Shown: one piece after another, positions 1-7,663 of the stretch | Position numbering within the stretch: position 1 is the first letter of the stretch | Layout: each line of letters starts with the position of its first letter | Origin: Rickettsiales bacterium UBA2645 | GTDB lineage: Bacteria; Pseudomonadota; Alphaproteobacteria; Rickettsiales; UBA1997 | NCBI GenBank assembly: GCA_002359655.1 | Contig: DENL01000002.1 | Span: 1-10,993 of the forward strand | Length of the DNA: 10,993 bases | Reading direction: 5' to 3' | Position numbers and translations under genes: made by a program | The notes under the pieces: model-generated | Database searches by the model: none | What the model was told of the DNA's origin: nothing | Seen by the model: only the letters and a program-made list of their open reading frames with translations

Positions 1-32
1 CTTTTAAGATACTCGAGAACTTTACAAATAAA

Positions 33-107
33 CCCCTCCTCGAATCGCTACGCTCTTCGATCCTCCCTTAAAGCGGGAGGATGATTAGATCGAGCTTCTC
101 GATTTTT
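33..107. repeat. Compound inverted-repeat element at the 3' side of macB
   Basis: Three nested or adjacent dyads are packed into about 75 nt. TCGAA (40-44) faces TTCGA (56-60) around a core containing GCTACGC. CCTCCC (62-67) faces GGGAGG (75-80) around a 7-nt loop. ATCGAG (89-94) faces CTCGAT (98-103) around CTT. The stretch is richer in G and C than the surrounding DNA and non-coding on present evidence. This density of short perfect palindromes just after a stop codon resembles dispersed palindromic elements of bacterial chromosomes, but with one copy in view the repeat status is inference. Positions 1-32 hold nothing I can assign; an upstream gene could end there. Confidence 0.45.
89..107 (+). 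terminator. Terminator-like hairpin with T-tract, reading rightward
   Basis: A perfect 6-bp stem (ATCGAG/CTCGAT) with a 3-nt loop is followed directly by five Ts (103-107), the last two lying inside the macB stop codon on the opposite strand. The polarity suits termination of plus-strand transcription arriving from outside the window, converging on macB. On the minus strand the stem is not followed by a T-tract, so it is less convincing as the macB terminator. The stem is short, so strength is uncertain. Confidence 0.4.
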
Positions 108-2055
108 ACTCATATCTCAGCGCATCAATTGGTGCAAGGGTGGCGGCTTTTTTTGCGGGATAAATTCCAAATATTAATCCAATTAAAACTGAAAAAGAAA
201 AAGCCAGAATAATCGATTGAATTGAAACTATGGTATCCCAGCCAGCCAGCAGCGACAAAGTTTTTGCGCCAAAGATGCCAAGCACAATTCCTATCAGACC
301 ACCAATCACGCTAACCACAACGGATTCGGATAAAAATTGCATTAAAATATCGCGCTTTCTTCCTCCGATTGCTTTGCGAAGACCGATCTCTTTAGTGCGC
401 TCTGTGACTGAAACCAACATGATGTTCATAATGCCAATGCCACCAACTAAAAGTGAAATTGCGGCAATTGACGAAAGTAGAATCGACATGGTTCTACTGC
501 TTTCTGAAAGTGTGGCTTTGACATCAGCCATATTTCTGATTTGAAAAGCATCGCGGCGTTGCGACTGAGAAACTCTTTTGCGCGAATACATCAGGTTTAA
601 AATTTCGCTTTGCATTTCATCAATTAAGTTGGCGTCACGAGCTTCAATATCAATCGAGTCGACATAATTTTTGCCAAGCAAACGATGCATGGCAGTTGTG
701 ATTGGAATTATGATTACATCATCTTGATCGCGAAAGCCATTAGCGCCTTTTTGTGGCAAAATTCCAATAATTTGAAAGCTCACTTTATTAATTTTAATCA
801 TCTCGCCAATTGGATTTTGATCGGCGAATAATTCTTGCATTACGGTAGTTCCAATCAAGGCAACGCGCAGTCTTTTTGAATTTTCTTCGTCAGAAAAAAA
901 TCTGCCGGCGATTGGTTCTGCCGCTTTCACTTTGGCATAAATTGGTGTAGCGCCAATAATTTGTGTGCTCCAATTTTGATTTAAATAAGTGATTTGCGCT
1001 TGGCCATTGACGCTTGGCGAAACTTCTTTAGCGCTGTTTATTTTTTCTTTTATGGCTGCTGCGTCTTCAAAAGTTAGGCGAGTAGTTAGGCCAGATTCTT
1101 GAGCAACGCCACCAACCCTGACTGATCCGGGACGAAGCGTAACAAGGTTTGATCCTAAAGAGGCTAATTGTTTTTCAATTGCTTTTTGTGCGCCATTACC
1201 AATTGCCAGAGTTGCCACAACTGCTGCAACGCCAATCAAAATTCCAAGCATCGACAAGCAAGTGCGCACTTTATTGGCAATCAAAGTTCGAAAGCCTTGG
1301 CGGAAATATTCGAAAATTTCTTTTATGCTCAAATCTTCTTTTTTAATATTTTCTTTTGGCACTTCTAAAGATGAAGGAATCAACGCATTATTGCGCTCAT
1401 CAGATTGAATCTGACCATCGCGCATTTTGATTAAGCGCTTGGCTTGTAAACCAATTTCTTCTTCGTGAGTAATAATAACAATCGTGATGCCTTGAGAATT
1501 AAGGTCTTTCAGAATTGCCATAATTTCTTTTTCGCTTTGTGAATCCAAATTTCCGGTTGGTTCGTCAGCTAAAATCATTTTCGGTTTATTGATAAGAGAT
1601 CTGGCAATTGCAACGCGCTGTTGCTGTCCACCCGAAAGTTCGCTTGGCTTGTGATCGAAGCGACTGCCGAGATTTACTTTGTTTAAAAGCTCTTTGGCAA
1701 ATTCTAAATCGATATTGTGTTGCGAATAAAGTAAAGGCAGTGCCACATTTTCAGCTGCTGTCATGCGCGGCAATAAATTAAATTGCTGAAAAATAAATCC
1801 GATTTCTTCGCGCCTTAAAACGGCTAAATCGTCTTCAGATAATTTTAAAACTTCGCGATTGTTGAATTTATAAGAGCCAGAAGATGGAACATCAAGCAAA
1901 CCTAAAATGTTGGCCATCGTTGATTTTCCTGATCCCGAAGGGCCCATAATGGCAACGAAGTCACCATCATCGATTTTTAAATTGACACCGCGTAGCGCAT
2001 TGACGGTGGTCTCGCCCATTTTGTAAGTCTTAGCAATATTTTGCAGTTCGATCAT
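106..2055 (-). CDS. macB: MacB-like ABC transporter, fused ATPase and permease
   Basis: Inner-membrane component of a MacAB-TolC type tripartite exporter. It couples cytoplasmic ATP hydrolysis to periplasmic substrate movement (mechanotransmission) and is known in the family for macrolides, lipopeptides, haem precursors and peptide toxins. The N-terminal ATPase shows Walker A GPSGSGKST (38-46), Q-loop Gln 90/91, signature LSGGQQQR (140-147), Walker B ILADEP (161-166) and H-loop His197. After a charged linker (about 215-250) come TM1 (about 265-285), a large periplasmic core domain, and an FtsX-type block of three TMs (about 525-640) including the typical ERTKEIGLRKAIG motif. The 649-aa length is almost that of E. 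coli MacB. It begins 5 nt after the macA stop and is the last gene of the tolC-macA-macB operon. The start codon has no clear Shine-Dalgarno, so translation may be coupled to macA. Substrate cannot be read from sequence. Confidence 0.93.
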   Translation of the reverse strand: MIELQNIAKTYKMGETTVNALRGVNLKIDDGDFVAIMGPSGSGKSTMANILGLLDVPSSGSYKFNNREVLKLSEDDLAVLRREEIGFIFQQFNLLPRMTAAENVALPLLYSQHNIDLEFAKELLNKVNLGSRFDHKPSELSGGQQQRVAIARSLINKPKMILADEPTGNLDSQSEKEIMAILKDLNSQGITIVIITHEEEIGLQAKRLIKMRDGQIQSDERNNALIPSSLEVPKENIKKEDLSIKEIFEYFRQGFRTLIANKVRTCLSMLGILIGVAAVVATLAIGNGAQKAIEKQLASLGSNLVTLRPGSVRVGGVAQESGLTTRLTFEDAAAIKEKINSAKEVSPSVNGQAQITYLNQNWSTQIIGATPIYAKVKAAEPIAGRFFSDEENSKRLRVALIGTTVMQELFADQNPIGEMIKINKVSFQIIGILPQKGANGFRDQDDVIIIPITTAMHRLLGKNYVDSIDIEARDANLIDEMQSEILNLMYSRKRVSQSQRRDAFQIRNMADVKATLSESSRTMSILLSSIAAISLLVGGIGIMNIMLVSVTERTKEIGLRKAIGGRKRDILMQFLSESVVVSVIGGLIGIVLGIFGAKTLSLLAGWDTIVSIQSIILAFSFSVLIGLIFGIYPAKKAATLAPIDALRYE

Positions 2056-2060
2056 TTTAT

Positions 2061-3035
2061 TTAACGTTTTTTGCCCATAGGATTGAAAGGGCTCGAGCCA
2101 CCTTTATTTTTTTCTAATTTTAATTGTGGCGATAAAACTATTTGGCCTTCACTTAAGCCTGATAGAATTTCAATTTGTTTGCCGTTGCTAAGTCCGGTTG
2201 TAACTTCTACTTCAGTTTGCTCGCCGTCTTGTAAAGTTAATACTGATGAGCGTCCGTCTTTGATGCGCAAAGCTTCAGCGGGAATTAGCAAAACATTATT
2301 TTGCGAATTATTTATCAAAAAAGTTACATTCGCCGTCATGCCGCTGCGCATAAATTCAGGAACTGATTTTGGTAAAACATCAACGATGTAAGTTGTGACG
2401 CTATTTACTGTTGTTGCATCAAAAGCAATTTTATCGACTTCGGCTTTAATTTTTTGATCAGGATAAGCATCGAGAATAATTTCGGCTTCTTGTTTAACTT
2501 TAATTGCCGCGATGTCTGTTTCATCAACTTGCGCTTTGACGGTCAAGCGATCAGACATTGATAAAAGTGAATCACTGCTGGTGAAAGTTTCTCCTTGTTC
2601 AACATTTTTTAAAACAATTGTGCCAGAAAGCGGCGCTAAAATTGGTGTTGCTGGATAAATTTCTTGCCATTTTTTTAATTCTTCAATGCCTTTTGATCTT
2701 GCAGCATCAAGCAAAGCAGCTCTTTCGGTTGAACTCATCCAAGCTAGAATTTGACCTTTTTTTACTTTGTCTCCTTCTTCTATTAAGACTTGTTCAATGC
2801 GTCCCGGAATAGGTGGTTTTATTTCTAAACGATTTTCTGGCTGTACAGTTCCAGTAGCTAAAACCTTGATTTGCAAGGTTCCAAGCTCAACTTTATTTTC
2901 ACGATAAGAAATTTTATCTGAGTTTTTTTTGTTCAAAAAAAATGCAGAAATAAAAAAAATTGCCGCAATCAAAAGTGAAAAACGAATTTTTTTTGACTGC
3001 ATTTTTTCTTGCCAGTTAACTTTATTTTTAATCAT
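2061..3035 (-). CDS. macA: MacA-like periplasmic adaptor (HlyD/RND-type membrane fusion protein)
   Basis: Periplasmic adaptor linking the MacB-like permease to the outer-membrane channel. A single N-terminal membrane anchor (about residues 18-34, after a Lys-rich start) is followed by the split biotinyl-lipoyl domain: first half PGRIEQVLIEEGDKVKKGQI (78-97), second half APLSGTIVLKNVEQGETF (134-151). Beta-barrel (about 165-240) and membrane-proximal domains follow, with the typical LIPAEALRI stretch. The helical hairpin between the lipoyl halves is only about 25-30 residues (about 103-130), whereas E. coli MacA has a much longer coiled hairpin; total length is 324 aa against about 370. The start ATG overlaps the tolC stop by 8 nt and has a good AAGGAG 9 nt upstream, which supports this start over Met12. 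The symbol is given by analogy; the short-hairpin form may be a separate adaptor subfamily. Confidence 0.88.
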   Translation of the reverse strand: MIKNKVNWQEKMQSKKIRFSLLIAAIFFISAFFLNKKNSDKISYRENKVELGTLQIKVLATGTVQPENRLEIKPPIPGRIEQVLIEEGDKVKKGQILAWMSSTERAALLDAARSKGIEELKKWQEIYPATPILAPLSGTIVLKNVEQGETFTSSDSLLSMSDRLTVKAQVDETDIAAIKVKQEAEIILDAYPDQKIKAEVDKIAFDATTVNSVTTYIVDVLPKSVPEFMRSGMTANVTFLINNSQNNVLLIPAEALRIKDGRSSVLTLQDGEQTEVEVTTGLSNGKQIEILSGLSEGQIVLSPQLKLEKNKGGSSPFNPMGKKR

Positions 3036-4323
3036 TGCTAAAAACTCCTTTGCCTTGTGCTTGCTCCCACGCCGCTTCGTAGGTGATGCGATTTAATTTG
3101 CTTTGTAGATAATTTTTTTGGCGATTGATCAAATCAGTTTCAATAGCGTCCCAATTTTCAAAAGTAAGTAACCCGTTATTATATTTGTTGCGCGCAATGT
3201 CGGCGCGAAGTTTTGCTGCTTCTTGAAAGCTGGTATCAACTTTTAATTTGGCAATGGCTTCGATGTAAGCATTATAACCTTGTTTTAGATTAACCAAAAT
3301 TTGCTGATCAATATTTTCGCGATTTTCCTTTGCTGCTGAATTGCTTAAATAAGCGCTGCGAGTTGTGTAATAATCTTTTCCGCCAGTAAAAAAAGGAAAG
3401 CTTAAATTGGCTCCAACTGACCAATAATCGTTTTGAGGAAACAGACTGGCACCGCGCTGACCTTTAGTCGCGGTTACATTTAAACTTGGCATAAAAGCTG
3501 ACTGAGCGATTAAAATTCCAGCTTTAGTTGCCTGTTCCTGAGCAACTGCTTGCAGATGTTGCGGTGTTGTTTCGATGACAATTTTAAAATCAATTTTTTC
3601 AGCACTTGTTTTTGAAATTGGTACGGAATCGGTAATATCAAAATTCTTGCAATCAGAAATTCCTACAGCGCGACAAAGCTGTGCTTTAGCAGATTCAACA
3701 AGATTTGTTGCTTGTAGGCGATCGTAATTAGCTTGATCTAAATAAGCTCTGGCTAAAAGCAGCGAGCCTTTATTTTCCATGCCACTTTTGAAACGCAGCT
3801 CGATGATGTGCAAATTATCTTCCCGGCGTTTGATGATGCTGTCCAAAAGATTTATGGTTTCTTTAGCATAAGCAAAATTTGCGTAGGCCGATTTTAAGTC
3901 GTAACTGACTTGTGATTTAACGATTCGGACATTGGCTCTGGAAACCATGTTATTAGCTTTGGCTTGATCGAACTTTCCAACGTCAGAAAAGCCAGAAAAT
4001 AAATTTTGTGTTACGGAAATTGATCCAGTATAAGCTTGTGTAATACTGCTTTGAACTGTTGTTAGAGAAGGGTTTGAAGCGTTACCATTATTACCGCGAT
4101 TGGAAGATAAAGTTGCAGTTGCTTGCGGCAAAAAACCAGAAGCGGCGGCGTTATTTTGATAATAAGTGGCACGCTCGGAAGCGATTGCTGACTTTAAATT
4201 ATTATTATTTTTTGCTGCTAGCTCAACGCATTGCTGCCAAGATAATGTATCTAAAGCAAAGCTTTTTTGTGCAAAAAAGAGCAGGGCGCAAAGCAGAGAA
4301 ATCAGTCTTATAGCGCCGCTCAT
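3028..4323 (-). CDS. tolC: TolC-family outer-membrane efflux channel
   Basis: Outer-membrane factor forming the exit duct of the tripartite pump. A Sec signal peptide is evident (SLLCALLFFAQKSFA, probable cleavage after Ala23), then LSWQQCVELAAKNNNNLKSA, the characteristic start of an outer-membrane efflux protein repeat. A second repeat begins near residue 245 and includes AGILIAQSAFMPSLNVTAT, the usual transition from helix into beta strand. The C-terminal part (YNNGLLTFENWDAIETDLIN) is typical of the last helical pair. Length 431 aa is normal for the family. It is the first gene of the operon, with macA overlapping its last codons and macB after that, so it is probably dedicated to this pump and not a shared general TolC. 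No clear Shine-Dalgarno precedes the ATG; the signal peptide supports the start. Confidence 0.88.
   Translation of the reverse strand: MSGAIRLISLLCALLFFAQKSFALDTLSWQQCVELAAKNNNNLKSAIASERATYYQNNAAASGFLPQATATLSSNRGNNGNASNPSLTTVQSSITQAYTGSISVTQNLFSGFSDVGKFDQAKANNMVSRANVRIVKSQVSYDLKSAYANFAYAKETINLLDSIIKRREDNLHIIELRFKSGMENKGSLLLARAYLDQANYDRLQATNLVESAKAQLCRAVGISDCKNFDITDSVPISKTSAEKIDFKIVIETTPQHLQAVAQEQATKAGILIAQSAFMPSLNVTATKGQRGASLFPQNDYWSVGANLSFPFFTGGKDYYTTRSAYLSNSAAKENRENIDQQILVNLKQGYNAYIEAIAKLKVDTSFQEAAKLRADIARNKYNNGLLTFENWDAIETDLINRQKNYLQSKLNRITYEAAWEQAQGKGVFSND
3045..3050 (-). promoter_or_regulatory. Shine-Dalgarno AAGGAG for macA inside tolC
   Basis: On the minus strand AAGGAG lies 9 nt before the macA ATG (3033-3035) and inside the final codons of tolC. 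The stop of tolC and start of macA overlap as ATGATTAA, so this site probably supports coupled re-initiation. It is the clearest Shine-Dalgarno in the window. Confidence 0.65.
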
Positions 4324-4467
4324 GATTCTGATTGGAAAAAATGATTTATATTTAGATAAAAAATAATGCTTGGTGTTTAGAAAAATGATTCAAGATTAAT
4401 TTTAAATAAAGCAATCACCCCGTTCTGAAGACCTTAATTAAATTTCTTATCTTTAAAAATAAAAACC
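4324..4467. promoter_or_regulatory. Divergent intergenic region between the efflux operon and the hydrolase
   Basis: These 144 nt separate two genes transcribed away from each other, so promoters for both should lie here or just inside the genes. The DNA is very A/T-rich. There is a TTAATTAA palindrome at 4434-4441. Several weak -10-like hexamers occur, but I found no -35/-10 pair with good spacing on either strand and no convincing operator or attenuator. No transcriptional regulator gene is adjacent. Confidence 0.4.
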
Positions 4468-5268
4468 GTGAAAAAATTAATGTTTGCGCTACTCTCATCC
4501 TACTTGATTTTACTGTCTTTAATGTTTGTTTTTCAGCGCCATTTGCAGTATCGCCCGATGGGAAAAATTTCTAAAATTTCTAGCTATAATCTTGATGGAT
4601 TTAGTGAAAAAATTCTGACAACTTCTGACAATGTCAAAATTCTTTCTTGGTATAAACCAGCTTTGAATAAGGCAAAACTGATAATTTACTTTCACGGCAA
4701 TGCCGGAAATTTGGGCGACAGAGTTAATAAATTTAAAGAATTTTCTAAATCTGGTTTTGGTGTTTTAGCAATTTCTTATCGCGGCTATTCTGGAAGCGAA
4801 GGCACTCCAACTGAAGCGGGAATAATAAATGATGGCGAGACAGCAATAAAATTTGCTCTTGCAGAAAATTATAATTTCGAAGATCTAATTTTTTTTGGTG
4901 AATCTTTGGGTTCGGGAGTTGCAGTGCAATTAGCTTCGCGCTATAATCCTTACGCAGTAATTTTAGAATCACCTTATTCTTCAGTTGCTTCGGTTGGTCA
5001 AAAAACTTACTGGTTTGTTCCAGTCGCGCTTTTGCTGCAAGACAAATTCGAATCAATAAAATTCGCTCCAAAAATTAGTGCGCCAGTTCTAATTTTTCAC
5101 GGCACTGCTGATAAAGTCGTGTCTTATAAAGAAGGGAAAATTTTGTTCAACGCAATTAATTCTCAAAAAGAATTAATCACCGTCGAAGGTGCAGGACATC
5201 TAGGTTTTTCTAACGAATTTATTGTTTCTGAGATGGAGAAATTTTTTAAGAAGATCGCGAGTAATTAA
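4468..5268 (+). CDS. Membrane-anchored alpha/beta hydrolase (ABHD13/BEM46-like)
   Basis: Serine hydrolase of the alpha/beta fold, resembling the ABHD13/BEM46 (YfhR-like) group, whose physiological substrates are mostly unknown. An N-terminal hydrophobic segment (about residues 5-22) after MKK should anchor it in the inner membrane, with the catalytic domain probably facing the periplasm. Visible motifs: oxyanion-hole HGNAGN (76-81), YRGYSGSEG (104-112), nucleophile elbow GESLGSG with Ser146, acid Asp215 in HGTADKVV, and base His244 in GAGHLG. The triad is therefore complete. The start used is GTG at 4468, which supplies the lysines before the anchor; ATG at 4480 is an alternative that would shorten the n-region. 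It stands alone, divergent from the efflux operon and ending at a strong terminator. Confidence 0.85.
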   Translation: MKKLMFALLSSYLILLSLMFVFQRHLQYRPMGKISKISSYNLDGFSEKILTTSDNVKILSWYKPALNKAKLIIYFHGNAGNLGDRVNKFKEFSKSGFGVLAISYRGYSGSEGTPTEAGIINDGETAIKFALAENYNFEDLIFFGESLGSGVAVQLASRYNPYAVILESPYSSVASVGQKTYWFVPVALLLQDKFESIKFAPKISAPVLIFHGTADKVVSYKEGKILFNAINSQKELITVEGAGHLGFSNEFIVSEMEKFFKKIASN

Positions 5269-5293
5269 GATTAACTTGCGTAGCGGAATTTTT

Positions 5294-5333
5294 AAAATCG
5301 CAGACGCTTTTTTGAGCGCCTGCGATTTTTTTT
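5294..5333. terminator. Strong bidirectional rho-independent terminator
   Basis: AAAATCGCAG (5294-5303) pairs perfectly with CTGCGATTTT (5320-5329). After one A/C mismatch the stem continues with CGCT/AGCG around a TTTTTG loop. Eight Ts (5326-5333) complete the plus-strand signal, and the A-run at the left end gives Ts on the minus strand. It lies between the convergent ends of the hydrolase (stop 5268) and the phytochelatin-synthase-like gene (stop at 5336), and can serve both. Confidence 0.9.
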
Positions 5334-5335
5334 AA

Positions 5336-6193
5336 CTATAATTTAGTTTTAACAACTAAGTAACCGCGATAGTGAGTTTGGGCGTAGTTTTTAGTATTCA
5401 TAGCGTGATAGATGTCGCTCAGGTTGATCCAAATCCATGGATTTCTGTGAGCGGCAACATCAAGCATCAAAATTGAATCAGATTTCTCGTCATAAGCTGC
5501 AACAGGTGAAAAGTGGCCACCAGACAAGCTTTTATAAGAGTGATCATAATTCAAGATCAAAAATTCTTTGTTAGAATTTACTACTTCTTTAACTAATTTT
5601 CTGAAAGCTGAAAGTTTCTCGTCAGAGAATTTATCAACATTTACTAGCTTTGATTTTACGCCGTGAATTTTCAGCATTTTTTGCAGTTCTTCGATGTCAA
5701 TTCCACCGCCGAAAGTTCCGTCGGTTTTAGTGATTTTCATCGAAATGGCTTTGCGATTCAAAATTTTGTCAGTTGCTTCGTTGAAAAAATTTGTTTCGTT
5801 GATCAAGCGATATTGCAGCGGATATTTTTTATCGGCAATTGTGATTGGCCATTCTTCAATTACAGGAAATGGTTTATGGTTTAATTCATAAATCGCTGAA
5901 AGCACAACTGTAGCAGCTGCTTGACCACAAGCTGCTGGATTGATCTGTGGTTTGAAATGATGAGCTAAGCGATAAAAATCACCTTTGTAGCTTGTTCTTT
6001 CAAGACGCTCGATACCTTCTTTGCTGTTCCAGTTAACAACTGCAACTTGCTTGCTGTAAGCGCTTTCAGGATATTGATCGTAGTGAAAAGTTAGGCTTTT
6101 AGTAATTTTATCATCTGCATAAGCAAGATTGAAACTGGCATTTGCAGCAATAAATCCAGCAAGCGCCAAGGTTTTAAATGATTTGAATTTCAT
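5336..6193 (-). CDS. Exported phytochelatin-synthase-like cysteine transferase/peptidase
   Basis: Member of the phytochelatin synthase family (papain-like fold). In plants the enzyme is a gamma-glutamylcysteine dipeptidyltranspeptidase that makes metal-binding phytochelatins from glutathione; bacterial short forms mainly cleave glycine from glutathione. Catalytic Cys89 lies in INPAACGQAAATVVLSAI, His227 in GGHFSPVAAYD and Asp245 in ILMLDVAAHRNPWIW. The 18-residue His-to-Asp spacing equals that of plant and cyanobacterial enzymes. It has only this N-terminal-type catalytic domain and lacks the Cys-rich C-terminal region of plant forms, as in other bacterial homologues. A signal peptide (MKFKSFKTLALAGFIAANASFNLAYA, cleavage near residue 26) predicts export, so it would meet periplasmic or extracellular thiols. 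It lies 91 nt after the transglutaminase-like gene on the same strand. Family assignment is strong; actual reaction and substrate are inference. Confidence 0.85.
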   Translation of the reverse strand: MKFKSFKTLALAGFIAANASFNLAYADDKITKSLTFHYDQYPESAYSKQVAVVNWNSKEGIERLERTSYKGDFYRLAHHFKPQINPAACGQAAATVVLSAIYELNHKPFPVIEEWPITIADKKYPLQYRLINETNFFNEATDKILNRKAISMKITKTDGTFGGGIDIEELQKMLKIHGVKSKLVNVDKFSDEKLSAFRKLVKEVVNSNKEFLILNYDHSYKSLSGGHFSPVAAYDEKSDSILMLDVAAHRNPWIWINLSDIYHAMNTKNYAQTHYRGYLVVKTKL

Positions 6194-6284
6194 AAATTTT
6201 ATTTTTAGTTGATTGAGTTTGCTGATTTGGTTGAGGAAAAAAATCTAGTTATCAAATGCGATTTATCCAGTGCTAAAGATGAAG

Positions 6285-7625
6285 TTATTTATAACTTTTC
6301 ATTTGCAGATCCATTTTGACTGAAATTTGTGCGCCATTATCAAGATATCCGATTTCAACAGTACCTTTGTTAATATCGTTAAAGTAGACGTGAGAAGACG
6401 AAACAATTCCCGACATCAGATCCCAAGTCGGATCAACTTCAATCCAGTTTCCGTTCACATAAATCATATTCCAACTGTGACCTTGGCATTCATCATATTC
6501 GCCACATGCACCACCATCAACCACAATTGAGGGAATTCCTGCCAAGCGTGATAAAGCATCAAAGAGTCGAGAATATTCAGTACAAACACCAGTGCGATTT
6601 TGTACAATTTCCTGCAAGCTCGGCAATCTGCCAAGATATCTGATATCGTATCTTAAATAATCGTGAACAAATTTACCGATTTTGGCGTAAAGATCGATAT
6701 TGCCATATTGCGAATCGCTTTTGATTTTTTGTAGAATTGGTGTGAGCAAATCTATTTCTTCGCGAGTTGTTTTAATGTAGTCTGCGGCGTTGCGCGAAAA
6801 AATGTGTCTAGTATTTAATCCAGTAGTAATTATGGCGCTATTATTGATCACTAACTCTTGATCTTTAGTATCAAAGCTCAACAGCTTGAAGCTATTTTCG
6901 TATTTTTGCTGTGTTGGATTTATGCTTGAAGTGATATCGTAATTTTCAACTTTTTGATGAGGGCTTTGGAAAAATGTTGGCACTTTTACAAGTGTTTTTC
7001 CAAGTGGTTTGTCAGATTTGATCGCAGCTTTTAGAGAAATATTCCAGATACTTTCTTTTGGAGTTAGCTTGATAATTTCATGCACCCCATCTTTTGGAAC
7101 TACGTTGCTATAAACAAAACTATTTTCTTTTTTAGTAAGGTTGGGATTGAAAGTTGCCGACTCTAAATTTCCGGGAAAATAAAAAGTTACTGTAGATTTA
7201 GCCCCAGCAGCAAAGCTTGGCACATAAATTACTTCCTGTCTTAGAAATTCATTAATTTTGTCATATTTTTCGTTGTAAGAAAAATAGATCGAAATTGTTT
7301 CGCCATTTTTTTTGCCCTGCGGAAATTTTATATTAAGTGCGTTGTTAGAAAAACTATAATCCGCACTTTTAGAATAGTCGGAAAGATGATCATCGCTGAT
7401 CACTCGATTGATGTGAAGATTTTGTCTTGGATCAAAAATAATCGAAAATGAAGACATGGCTTGATTTGCCGCCAGATTAGTAACGCGCCCCTTGATCAAT
7501 ACCTCTGAATCTTTGCCACTATTATTTAGTTGCGCACTTTCTTGCCAACTAGAAATTGTAAGCGCAGCTTCTGCATGCAATGGCAATAAAACAAAAACAA
7601 CAGCTAGGATTTTAACAAACTTCAT
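6285..7625 (-). CDS. Exported transglutaminase-like (papain-fold) protein
   Basis: Protein with a C-terminal transglutaminase-core domain; bacterial members are usually peptidases or amidases, sometimes cross-linking enzymes. A signal peptide is clear (MKFVKILAVVFVLLPLHAEA, cleavage near residue 20). Residues about 21-280 look like beta-rich, Ser/Asn-rich extracellular domains without a family I recognise. The catalytic domain (about 290-410) has Cys348 in NRTGVCTEYSRLFDALSRLAGIP written in family style, His383 in QGHSWNMIYVNGNW and Asp398 in IEVDPTWD, so the Cys-His-Asp triad is intact. Two more cysteines (374, 380) sit close to the active site and could form a disulphide. Length is 446 aa. 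It is upstream of the phytochelatin-synthase-like gene with a 91-nt gap, no terminator seen between them, and divergent from the EamA gene by 38 nt. Substrate unknown. Confidence 0.85.
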   Translation of the reverse strand: MKFVKILAVVFVLLPLHAEAALTISSWQESAQLNNSGKDSEVLIKGRVTNLAANQAMSSFSIIFDPRQNLHINRVISDDHLSDYSKSADYSFSNNALNIKFPQGKKNGETISIYFSYNEKYDKINEFLRQEVIYVPSFAAGAKSTVTFYFPGNLESATFNPNLTKKENSFVYSNVVPKDGVHEIIKLTPKESIWNISLKAAIKSDKPLGKTLVKVPTFFQSPHQKVENYDITSSINPTQQKYENSFKLLSFDTKDQELVINNSAIITTGLNTRHIFSRNAADYIKTTREEIDLLTPILQKIKSDSQYGNIDLYAKIGKFVHDYLRYDIRYLGRLPSLQEIVQNRTGVCTEYSRLFDALSRLAGIPSIVVDGGACGEYDECQGHSWNMIYVNGNWIEVDPTWDLMSGIVSSSHVYFNDINKGTVEIGYLDNGAQISVKMDLQMKSYK

Positions 7626-7663
7626 TTTAATTATTTTTCAAAATATCATTTAATGCGAAAAAC
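7626..7663. promoter_or_regulatory. 38-nt divergent spacer (transglutaminase / EamA)
   Basis: The start codons of two divergent genes are only 38 nt apart. The spacer is almost entirely A/T. There is not enough room for two separate full promoters plus leaders, so promoter elements must overlap or extend into the coding ends. No palindromic operator is apparent. Confidence 0.4.

Noticed and set aside
230..544. Plus-strand open frame of 104 codons opposite macB
   Set aside because: It lies antisense to the conserved FtsX-type membrane region of macB, has no family resemblance and has the Thr/Ile/Pro bias of a shadow frame.
3028..3035. Frameshift between tolC and macA
   Set aside because: The 8-nt overlap ATGATTAA is a normal coupled stop/start; both proteins are complete and a ribosome site precedes macA.
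4745..5071. Minus-strand open frame of 108 codons inside the hydrolase gene
   Set aside because: It is antisense to the catalytic core with an intact triad; its Leu/Lys/Gln-rich composition is that of an antisense shadow.
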